The notes under the pieces: model-generated
Told to the model about the DNA's origin: nothing
The model's input: only the letters and a program-made list of their open reading frames with translations
The model's database searches: none
Part shown: positions 1 to 5,363 of the stretch, piece by piece
Layout: the number at the start of each line of letters is the position of its first letter
Numbering within the stretch: the stretch's first letter is position 1
Assembly: GCA_049589355.1 (NCBI GenBank)
Contig: JBAWAP010000348.1
Span: forward strand, 1 to 5,603
From: JBAWAP01 sp049589355
GTDB lineage: Bacteria > Chloroflexota > Anaerolineae > VGOG01
Reading direction: 5' to 3'
DNA: 5,603 bases
Program-made: the position numbers and the translations under genes

Positions 1-9
1 GTTGGCTCG

Positions 10-116
10 CTCGGCCATAAAGTGGCCGAGCTACAGAGCAGCGCCTGATGAATCAGGCTAAAGAACCCTGTTTACAGGGTGGAAGCTCCGTAGCACGGCG
101 ACTTCATCGCCGTGCT
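10..116. repeat. Array of four short hairpins with different stems and similar loops
   Basis: Four perfect inverted repeats follow each other in the leader before the first gene: 10-30 (8-bp arms CTCGGCCA, loop TAAAG), 43-58 (7-bp arms GCCTGAT), 65-80 (7-bp arms ACCCTGT) and 92-116 (10-bp arms AGCACGGCGA, loop CTTCA). The stems are unrelated in sequence, but each centre carries TRAA or its complement TTYA (TAAA, TGAA, TTTA, TTCA), and CTAC or GTAG lies next to several of them. Two similar hairpins occur at 3660-3737. This is seen directly. The role is unknown: the array could be a family of small palindromic elements, a transcript-stabilising or terminating structure for an upstream gene, or a structured leader. 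No open reading frame of note covers positions 1-134. Confidence 0.8.
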
Positions 117-125
117 GGGAGGGGG
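117..125 (+). promoter_or_regulatory. Shine-Dalgarno sequence for the SDR gene
   Basis: GGGAGGGGG lies just after the last leader hairpin and about 6-9 bases before two non-standard candidate start codons, ATA at 132 and CTG at 135. It is far too distant from the first standard start in frame (GTG at 204), so it supports initiation near 132-135. Confidence 0.6.
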
Positions 126-134
126 TAAACGATA

Positions 135-1088
135 CTGCAAGGCATCCGCGTTCTGGTCACCGGCGCTACCGGCTTCATCGGCTCGCACCTGGCCGAGCGG
201 CTGGTGGCCGAGGGGGCAGAGGTCACCCTGGCCGTCGAGCCTGGTGCGAGTAGAGCCAACATCGCGAGCATCTTGGACAAGGTGCGTGTCCACGAGGTTG
301 ACCTGCGTGAGGGCCAGACGGTGCAACGGGTGGTGCGAGAATGTCGGGCCTCAAAGGTCTACCACCTGGCCGCCGTGGGCGTCACCGAGCCTGGCGTAGA
401 GCCGGGACTCGCCGTGCAGGTCAACGTGATGGGGACGCTGAACCTCTTGGAGGCACTCGGAGAGACGGACTGCGACTGCTTTATCAACACCGGCACCTGC
501 TACGAATACGGTCACAATACCCCACCCATGCATGAGGATCAGATGGTTGATCCCATAAATGCCTACGCCGCCTCAAAGTCGGCGGCCTGGCTCTTTTGCA
601 ACATGTATCACAGAACGCGCGGCTACCCCGTCGTCACTGTGCGACCTTTCACCGTTTACGGCCCGCGCCAGAGTGAGCGAGCCCTCATCCCCCAGACGAT
701 CCTCTCCGCCCTACGAGGACAAGACTTCGAAATGACCGCAGGAGAACAGACCCGTGATTTCATCTACGTTGACGACGTGGTGGAGGGCTACATCAGGGCC
801 TCCATTTCGGAAAAGGCCATCGGGCAGACCATCAACCTGGGCGCGGGGGAAGAGCATTCTATCAAGCATGTGGTGCTGAAGGTGTTGGAGCTGATGGGCC
901 ATCCCGTGAGGCCGCTGATCGGGGCGTTGCCTTATCGTCCCAGGGAGATATGGCGTCTCTGCTCCGACAGCGACAGAGCCAGGGAGATGCTGGGATGGTG
1001 GCCGCAGGTGAGCCTGGAGGATAGGCTGAGAAAGACCATTGAATGGTACACCGAGAAGTTCAAAGCTCAAAGCGGGAGCGTTCCATGA
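135..1088 (+). CDS. NAD(P)-dependent SDR nucleotide-sugar epimerase/dehydratase/4-reductase
   Basis: Extended short-chain dehydrogenase of about 317 residues counted from a CTG at 135. The N-terminal Rossmann loop TGATGFIGSH is at residues 9-18. The active-site triad is visible as Thr119/Thr121 in NTGTCYEYG and Tyr144-x-x-x-Lys148 (YAASK), followed by RPFTVYGPRQ (170-179) and RDFIYVDD (207-214), all typical of NDP-sugar epimerases/dehydratases. It acts in the cytoplasm on a nucleotide sugar. It overlaps the RfbH-like gene by ATGA, so the substrate is probably a CDP-linked deoxysugar. A 4-ketoreductase of the CDP-paratose/abequose synthase kind or a 4,6-dehydratase are both possible; the length suits the former. 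The first ATG/GTG/TTG in frame is GTG 204, which would delete the cofactor loop. An in-frame TAA at 126 bounds the upstream side, so translation must start at an unusual codon (ATA 132 or CTG 135), or the start is mutated or mis-sequenced. Family is secure; exact reaction and start are not. Confidence 0.85.
   Translation: MQGIRVLVTGATGFIGSHLAERLVAEGAEVTLAVEPGASRANIASILDKVRVHEVDLREGQTVQRVVRECRASKVYHLAAVGVTEPGVEPGLAVQVNVMGTLNLLEALGETDCDCFINTGTCYEYGHNTPPMHEDQMVDPINAYAASKSAAWLFCNMYHRTRGYPVVTVRPFTVYGPRQSERALIPQTILSALRGQDFEMTAGEQTRDFIYVDDVVEGYIRASISEKAIGQTINLGAGEEHSIKHVVLKVLELMGHPVRPLIGALPYRPREIWRLCSDSDRAREMLGWWPQVSLEDRLRKTIEWYTEKFKAQSGSVP
1074..1078 (+). promoter_or_regulatory. Shine-Dalgarno sequence fixing the rfbH-like start
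   Basis: GGGAG sits six bases before the ATG at 1085, inside the end of the SDR gene. It supports 1085 over the further upstream in-frame start at 1043, which would add 14 residues without family resemblance. The ATGA stop/start overlap suggests translational coupling. Confidence 0.6.
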
Positions 1089-2539
1089 GCGATGCTGATT
1101 CTCTCAAGCGCGAAATCTTCGAGAAGATCGCGGAGTTTTACAGCCTAGAGCATGAGAAGCAACCCTTCATCCCTGGCCAGACCAAAATCCATTACGCCGG
1201 GCGAGTTTACGATGAGCGGGAGATGATGGCCATGGTGGATGCCGTGCTGGAGTTCTGGCTGACCATGGGGCGCTACGCCGAGGAATTCGAGGAAGAGCTC
1301 GGCGAGTTCCTGGACGTCTCGGAGGTTGTGTTTGTGAACTCCGGCTCCTCGGCTAACCTTCTGGCCGTTGCCACACTTTGTTCCAACGAATTGGAAGGCC
1401 ATTTAGAACCAGGCGACGAGGTAATTACCCCAGCGGTCACTTTCCCTACCACGGTTGCTCCCTTGATTCAAAACGGCCTGATCCCCGTTTTCGTGGACTG
1501 CGAGCTAGGTACTTACAACCTCGATGTCTCGGCGTTAGAAGAGGCCATCTCCGAGAGGACAAAGGCCATGTTCGTGCCCCACACCTTGGGCAACCCCTGT
1601 GAGATGGACAAGATCATGAGATTAGCCGATAAGTGGGGGCTCTTCGTCATCGAGGATGCCTGCGACGCGCTGGGCTCGCACTTCGATAGCAAGCACGTGG
1701 GCACCTTTGGTCACCTGGGCACTCTGAGCTTTTATCCAGCCCATCACGTCACCACAGGAGAAGGGGGCGCGGTCATCACCAACGACAAGAAGCTGGCCAA
1801 GATCGCCCGCTCCATCCGAGACTGGGGCCGCGCCTGCTGGTGCAAGTACAACACCCCAGACCCTAACGGCGCTTGCGGGCGGCGCTTCGAATGGGAGATA
1901 CCTGGCCTGCCAGATACTTACGACCACAAGTACCTCTACACCAACATCGGCTATAACCTCAGGCCCACTGACATCCAGGCGGCCTTGGGGACCGTCCAAC
2001 TGAAGAAGTTGCCAGGATTCATCGAAAAGCGGAAACACAACTTCCAGAGGCTCTTCCAAGGATTGAAGCGGTACGAAGACCATCTGATCCTCCCCCGCTG
2101 GAGCGAGCGGGCCGACGTGTCATGGTTTGCCTTTCCTATCACTGTGACGCCCGAGGCCCCCTTCAGCCGCCAGGAGTTGGTGCGCTGGCTCGAGGATGCC
2201 CGCATTGAGACCAGGCTGCTCTTCGCGGGCAACATCCTCAGGCAGCCCGGCTATCGAGACATGAAGTGCAAGCTCGTGGGGAAGCTGGAGAACTCCGACC
2301 TGGTGATGCGGAACTCCTTCTTCATTGGAGTGTATCCGGGGCTGGACGAGGTGCAGATAAGCTACGTGCTCGACAAGTTCGAGGAGTTCTTTGCAAAGCC
2401 CCCCCTCAGTCCCCCCCAACTCTGGGGGGGAAGTAAGAGGGCCTCCCGTTTCCCCCCTCACCCAGGGTTGGGAGAGGGGGGCTGGGGGGAGAGGGGAAGC
2501 CGAAAGGCACAATTCGCCCACCTGGCGTCCACCAGGTAG
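1085..2539 (+). CDS. rfbH: RfbH/DdhC-type CDP-4-keto-6-deoxyglucose 3-dehydrase (E1), tail extended
   Basis: PLP/PMP fold-type I protein of the DegT/DnrJ/EryC1 family, recognisable as the 3-dehydrase branch. In this family E1 uses PMP and a [2Fe-2S] cluster with a reductase partner (E3) to remove the 3-hydroxyl of CDP-4-keto-6-deoxyglucose, towards CDP-3,6-dideoxyhexoses for surface polysaccharide. The motif SFYPAHHVTTGEGG carries His220 where aminotransferases have the Schiff-base lysine. Cluster cysteines fit Cys193, Cys251, Cys253 and Cys264: the 57-residue and one-residue spacings match the Yersinia enzyme, but the last gap is 10 residues instead of the usual 7. VNSGSSANLLA (84-94), EDACDALGS (190-198) and YDHKYLYTNIGYNL (279-292) are also typical. 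The family is about 437 residues long; this frame gives 484. Residues after about 438 (PPLSPPQLWGG and on) are encoded by a C/G palindromic repeat and are probably not native. No E3 or RfbF/RfbG partner lies in the window. Confidence 0.92.
   Translation: MSDADSLKREIFEKIAEFYSLEHEKQPFIPGQTKIHYAGRVYDEREMMAMVDAVLEFWLTMGRYAEEFEEELGEFLDVSEVVFVNSGSSANLLAVATLCSNELEGHLEPGDEVITPAVTFPTTVAPLIQNGLIPVFVDCELGTYNLDVSALEEAISERTKAMFVPHTLGNPCEMDKIMRLADKWGLFVIEDACDALGSHFDSKHVGTFGHLGTLSFYPAHHVTTGEGGAVITNDKKLAKIARSIRDWGRACWCKYNTPDPNGACGRRFEWEIPGLPDTYDHKYLYTNIGYNLRPTDIQAALGTVQLKKLPGFIEKRKHNFQRLFQGLKRYEDHLILPRWSERADVSWFAFPITVTPEAPFSRQELVRWLEDARIETRLLFAGNILRQPGYRDMKCKLVGKLENSDLVMRNSFFIGVYPGLDEVQISYVLDKFEEFFAKPPLSPPQLWGGSKRASRFPPHPGLGEGGWGERGSRKAQFAHLASTR
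2411..2430. terminator. Possible bidirectional terminator hairpin 1
   Basis: An 8-bp perfect GC stem (CCCCCCCA paired with TGGGGGGG) closes a 4-base loop, ACTC. It sits between convergent genes, where a bidirectional terminator is expected, but there is no T tract on either side, so intrinsic termination is uncertain. Confidence 0.35.
2452..2481. terminator. Possible bidirectional terminator hairpin 2
   Basis: The arms CCCCCCTCACCC (2452-2463) and GGGAGAGGGGGG (2470-2481) pair over 12 positions with one A-A mismatch around loop AGGGTT. The minus-strand gene's stop codon (2458-2460) lies inside the left arm. There is no T tract, so this could simply be repeat structure. Confidence 0.35.
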
Positions 2540-3600
2540 CGCAAGCGCCGATACTTGACCAGGGGCAGGTCCCGGCCCCAGCAAGTATGCTCCAAGAGCT
2601 TGAGATTGCGCCTGGCTGTGGCCAACTCCTCCGCCGTCTCGGGGAAGATGAAATCGTAACTGGTCTCTACATAGTCGTCGGCGCCGCCCTCCAGAATCCC
2701 ATCGGGCAGGCCCGTCAAGCCCACCCCCAGGGCATGGATCAGGCTGTTGGGAACAACTCCCTCGCCAGCGATCTGGACCTTCATCAGGAAGGGAAACCTC
2801 AGCCGCCGCAGGTATTCCGCGTAAAGCCGCATCCCAACCTTCCCCTGCACCTTCGCCTTCAGCCAATTGACCTTCTCCAGCTTCTCGAAGGTGGCATAGA
2901 GGTCGCAAAGGTGGCGCTCCTCGGCCTCGTAGAGCCTGGTCTGCCGCAGGCTGACACTGACCACACAACGCTGAGGAAGGGTGAGCAGAACCCGAGGCAA
3001 CTCAGCCAACCCCTGAACGCTCCAGACGAAGGGATAGACCAGGTAATCCTGCTCCCAGACCTGTTCCTCCCGCTCCATCGGGATGAACTCCTCGTAGCGA
3101 CGGACGTCCACCATCTGACCACCATCAGTGATACCCTCGATGAAGCCCTCCAAGAAGCACCGCTCAAACTCCGCCTCCGCTGTGACCGCTTTCAGCTCGT
3201 AGTCCAAGGGAAACGTGCTCCGGCACTCCTCCCAAAATTCCAGGGCCAACTGGCGGGAGACATCGGCACTGGAGTCGAAGGCCTTACCCAGCAGGACAAC
3301 ATTTACTCGTTTCCCCTCAGGCTGAGGGATGAAGCGCATGTCCAGGGTGCGCAAGCTGGGGTTGGGGCGGAGATCGCCCCCCAGGGGGTGATAGAGGCCA
3401 GCGATAAACCGAATCTGTCGGCCCAAAACCTCCAGAGCCGAGTCCCCTCGACCGTCACCTGCACCAGCCAGTTGCGCAGTCGCCGCGAAAATGGAGTGGC
3501 AGCCCTCCACCACCTCAGGCACCACCCCCCAATCATCAAATTCCCCTGACTCCAGTTGCGTCTCCTCCCTGTCGGAAGTGTAAATGTAAGGTTGCTCCAT
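2458..3600 (-). CDS. HerA/VirB4-like ATPase N-terminal region, apparently truncated
   Basis: A 380-residue protein starting MEQPYIYTSD. This start is preferred to a GTG at 3660, which lies on the edge of a hairpin repeat and adds 20 unremarkable residues; a purine-rich GGCGAGGCGAG lies just upstream of 3600. I do not recognise the protein firmly. Its mixed alpha/beta pattern, with LRTLDMRFIPQPEG (83-96), VNVVLLGKAFDSS (99-111), a Tyr/Pro stretch YLVYPFVWS (186-194), and the closing ARRNLKLLEH...LRYLVDARWANCAFRLP (329-369), resembles the region that precedes the ATPase core in HerA/VirB4/DUF87-like proteins; there, a similar leucine-proline segment leads into the P-loop domain. No Walker A or B motif is present. 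Residues from about 370 (SPQPPSPNPG) are encoded by the palindromic repeat. I infer the gene lost its ATPase half there, or ends early. It follows the SPFH gene after 183 bp holding two hairpins. Confidence 0.6.
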   Translation of the reverse strand: MEQPYIYTSDREETQLESGEFDDWGVVPEVVEGCHSIFAATAQLAGAGDGRGDSALEVLGRQIRFIAGLYHPLGGDLRPNPSLRTLDMRFIPQPEGKRVNVVLLGKAFDSSADVSRQLALEFWEECRSTFPLDYELKAVTAEAEFERCFLEGFIEGITDGGQMVDVRRYEEFIPMEREEQVWEQDYLVYPFVWSVQGLAELPRVLLTLPQRCVVSVSLRQTRLYEAEERHLCDLYATFEKLEKVNWLKAKVQGKVGMRLYAEYLRRLRFPFLMKVQIAGEGVVPNSLIHALGVGLTGLPDGILEGGADDYVETSYDFIFPETAEELATARRNLKLLEHTCWGRDLPLVKYRRLRYLVDARWANCAFRLPLSPQPPSPNPG

Positions 3601-3659
3601 CCAACTCGCCTCGCCTTGATCGCCGCGCCCTTCCCACCTGTTGGCTTGGCTAGCGAGCA

Positions 3660-3680
3660 CTACACCTTCGAAAGGTGTAG
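3660..3680. repeat. Short perfect hairpin, 9-bp arms
   Basis: Arms CTACACCTT and AAGGTGTAG enclose CGA, giving TTCGAA at the centre. It lies in the 183-bp gap between the SPFH gene and the HerA/VirB4-like gene. It resembles the leader hairpins at 10-116 in size and in the CTAC/GTAG edges, with a different stem sequence. There is no T tract, so a terminator role is not supported. Confidence 0.75.
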
Positions 3681-3717
3681 TTTGCGTTCATCCTCCCCAA
3701 GAGTAGCGCCCGGCCAA

Positions 3718-3737
3718 CTACAGGTTTCAACCTGTAG
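3718..3737. repeat. Short perfect hairpin, 9-bp arms
   Basis: Arms CTACAGGTT and AACCTGTAG enclose TC, so the centre reads TTCA, the same loop logic as the leader hairpins. It is the partner of the 3660-3680 hairpin in the same gap. Otherwise the gap (3601-3783) holds no supportable gene. Confidence 0.75.
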
Positions 3738-3773
3738 ACTCCCACAAACCAACCCGCCCCGGCTTGGCAAAAC

Positions 3774-3786
3774 TAGATCAGATCTA
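3774..3786. repeat. Palindrome TAGATC-A-GATCTA over the SPFH stop codon
   Basis: Six-base arms around a single A. The right arm contains the minus-strand TAG stop (3784-3786) of the SPFH gene. It could be a small regulatory palindrome, but one 6-bp match may be chance. Confidence 0.4.
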
Positions 3787-5289
3787 CTGACCCTCATCCA
3801 CTGTCGTCCCCACAGCCAACTGCAACAGAGCCTCCCGCACCAGGTCGCTCAGATAGCAACTCTCATCCCAAGCAAACTCAAAAGGCTTCTCCTCCCCTTC
3901 AGACCCGACGATGGTAGCGCTGGGGGCACCCTCAGGGTATTCGGGAGGACATTCTATCTTGAGCTTGTACCCCCGGTAGTTCACCGTGGCCGCCGCTATG
4001 CGCCCACTGCGTAATATCACCTCAAACTCTGCCCCCTTGATCTTGGCCAGCTTCTGCTCCTCCAGGCGCAGGCGTTGATAGGGATCCTGATAATCGAGCC
4101 GAGTCGGCAGATAGGTCCTGGTGCTCACCCTATCCTGAAACGACTGCAGCGCCTGGATGCCCTGCTCCACCACTGGCTCCGCCTCGCTGATCAGCGTCTC
4201 CGGCCTGCGCCGAGGCGAGACGCCCAGGCCCCCCAAAGTGCCACTCTTGGCCGCCTCAGCGGTGGTCTGAGCGATGCCCTTGATCGCTTCCAGCCTCTCC
4301 TCGTGCTGGCTCTTCGTGTGGAGGATCTCCAGCTCTTTGGCCGTTCGCCACTCTTCTTCCTGGCGTTTCAACTCTGTCTGCCACTCCTCCTGGGGGCGAC
4401 GGATCTCCGCCGCCTCGGCCTCCAGCTCGGCCTGGGCGATCTTCAGCCTCTCCTCTTCCTCCATCCTGCGGCGAGCCGTCTCCGCCTCAACGAGAGCCAC
4501 CTCCTGCGCCCGCCTGGCAATCTTCTTCTGAGCCACCAGATCCGCTATCCGAGCCTCATCCCGTTGCTGCTGTAGCATGCTCTCCTCAACGATGCGGGTC
4601 TCCTCCACTGTAGCGTCCTGGACGATCTTGATACGTCGCTCGTCTCCCTTCCGCTGGGCGATGGTCACGTTGATCATCTCCAGCCCCCTGAGACTCGGCT
4701 TTCCCCTCAGTCGTTCCCGGATCTGCCCGGCCACTTCATCAACCCCTGCCCCCTCATCGGGCCGGCCGGTAAGGGCATCGTGGGACATGGATTCGATCTG
4801 AGCCAGGACGCAGGAAGTGGCCACCGTATCCAGGGTCTCCAGCGGATTCAGGCTTTCGGCGATTTTCACTGGATCGCATACCCTGAAATCAACGGCGGCC
4901 TTAAGGGTCACGTTCCACTTATCCGCGCTCAGAGCAGTGACGGTAGGAATCTCCCTCGTTTGCGAAGCCATGTTGACCACCTGAACCACCGCCCTGCCCA
5001 GAGGCACATCGAAGATGCTGTAGGTGCCAGGGTGGTAGACCTTCTGAAACCCTCCCCTGCCCGTCAGCACCACACAGGTACCTGGAAGCGCCGTCAACTG
5101 CCCAAAGAAGCTGAGCAGGCTCCGATCAACCTCCTCCGGGGGCGTCGCCAGGCCGTTGAAAGTGAACTCAGGGTACTCCCGTTCCTCCCTCTGTGGCGCC
5201 AACTCCCTCTCCACCGACGCTGCGATGCCCTTCAGAGAAACCCCCGTTCCCTCACCCTCGTTCGCATCCTGCTTACAAATCTCCGCCAT
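3784..5289 (-). CDS. SPFH/band-7 protein with coiled coil and C-terminal E2/RWD-like domain
   Basis: A 501-residue protein. Residues about 65-220 fit the SPFH/band-7 fold: LPGTCVVLTGRGGFQKVYHPGTY (69-90, split here by family core glycines), IPTVTALSADKWNVTLKAAVDFRV (114-137 region), then a helical stretch with LRGLEMINVTI. Residues about 220-345 are a highly charged coiled coil rich in Glu, Arg, Ala and Gln. A Gly-rich linker (350-358) leads to a C-terminal domain, about 400-492: a helix with RLRLEEQKLAKIKG (406-419), beta strands, then ECPPEYPEGAP (446-456), matching the YPxxxP signature of E2/UBC and RWD domains, then W474 and a final helix. The Asn and catalytic-Cys flap of active E2s is missing; the only nearby cysteine is C478. 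It is therefore more likely a binding (UEV/RWD-like) domain. No membrane anchor or signal peptide is seen. Strong Shine-Dalgarno sequence supports the ATG at 5289. It lies 55 bp after the cas6-like gene, probably cotranscribed. The E2/RWD call is inference from motifs. Confidence 0.85.
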   Translation of the reverse strand: MAEICKQDANEGEGTGVSLKGIAASVERELAPQREEREYPEFTFNGLATPPEEVDRSLLSFFGQLTALPGTCVVLTGRGGFQKVYHPGTYSIFDVPLGRAVVQVVNMASQTREIPTVTALSADKWNVTLKAAVDFRVCDPVKIAESLNPLETLDTVATSCVLAQIESMSHDALTGRPDEGAGVDEVAGQIRERLRGKPSLRGLEMINVTIAQRKGDERRIKIVQDATVEETRIVEESMLQQQRDEARIADLVAQKKIARRAQEVALVEAETARRRMEEEERLKIAQAELEAEAAEIRRPQEEWQTELKRQEEEWRTAKELEILHTKSQHEERLEAIKGIAQTTAEAAKSGTLGGLGVSPRRRPETLISEAEPVVEQGIQALQSFQDRVSTRTYLPTRLDYQDPYQRLRLEEQKLAKIKGAEFEVILRSGRIAAATVNYRGYKLKIECPPEYPEGAPSATIVGSEGEEKPFEFAWDESCYLSDLVREALLQLAVGTTVDEGQ

Positions 5290-5298
5290 CTCACCCCC

Positions 5299-5304
5299 AC
5301 CTCC
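5299..5304 (-). promoter_or_regulatory. Shine-Dalgarno sequence for the SPFH gene
   Basis: On the minus strand GGAGGT lies 9 bases before the ATG at 5289, confirming that start and indicating efficient independent initiation despite the short gap to the upstream gene. Confidence 0.65.
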
Positions 5305-5314
5305 ATTGGCTTTT

Positions 5315-5363
5315 GGCTAATAGCTAATCGTCAATCGCCAATCGTCAATCGCCAATCGCCATC
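5315..5363. repeat. Tandem heptamer repeat, about seven units
   Basis: Consecutive 7-base units on the plus strand: GGCTAAT, AGCTAAT, CGTCAAT, CGCCAAT, CGTCAAT, CGCCAAT, and a diverged CGCCATC. The consensus is NGYYAAT. The array occupies most of the gap between the cas6-like and SPFH genes and extends into the cas6-like coding end, where it supplies the stop codon (5345-5347) and the final AIGD residues. It resembles the short tandemly repeated heptamers known from cyanobacteria; units could expand or contract by slippage. Confidence 0.85.

Larger units (their letters stand above)
2399..2499. repeat. C-run/G-run palindromic intergenic repeat at the convergent junction
   Basis: A strongly strand-skewed block of C runs (2399-2405, 2411-2417, 2452-2457) paired with G runs (2424-2430, 2476-2481, 2484-2489). 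It forms at least two inverted repeats and looks unlike the coding DNA on either side. Such blocks translate into stock peptides like PPLSPPQLWGG, seen here at the end of the plus-strand gene; the minus-strand gene ends in a similar proline-rich peptide. This type of repeat is common in Chloroflexota and cyanobacterial genomes (recalled knowledge, not checked). Its position at the ends of both convergent genes suggests it inserted or mediated a rearrangement here. Confidence 0.75.

Noticed and set aside
204..1088. GTG at 204 as start of the SDR gene
   Set aside because: It would remove the TGATGFIGSH cofactor-binding loop that is intact immediately upstream in the same frame.
2521..2536. Inverted repeat CCTGG/CCAGG near the plus-strand gene end
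   Set aside because: Only 5-bp arms and it lies within the conserved coding part of the minus-strand gene; probably chance.
2587..3549. 320-residue open frame on the plus strand opposite the HerA/VirB4-like gene
   Set aside because: It is exactly antisense to a frame with better protein-like composition; its translation is Leu/Gln/Pro-rich without recognisable motifs and has no convincing ribosome-binding site, so it is a shadow frame.
3645..3695. Minus-strand GGGGAGG followed by ATG and a 13-codon frame through the hairpin at 3660-3680
   Set aside because: The purine tract abuts the ATG with no spacing and the peptide is just the translated hairpin; no support for a leader peptide.
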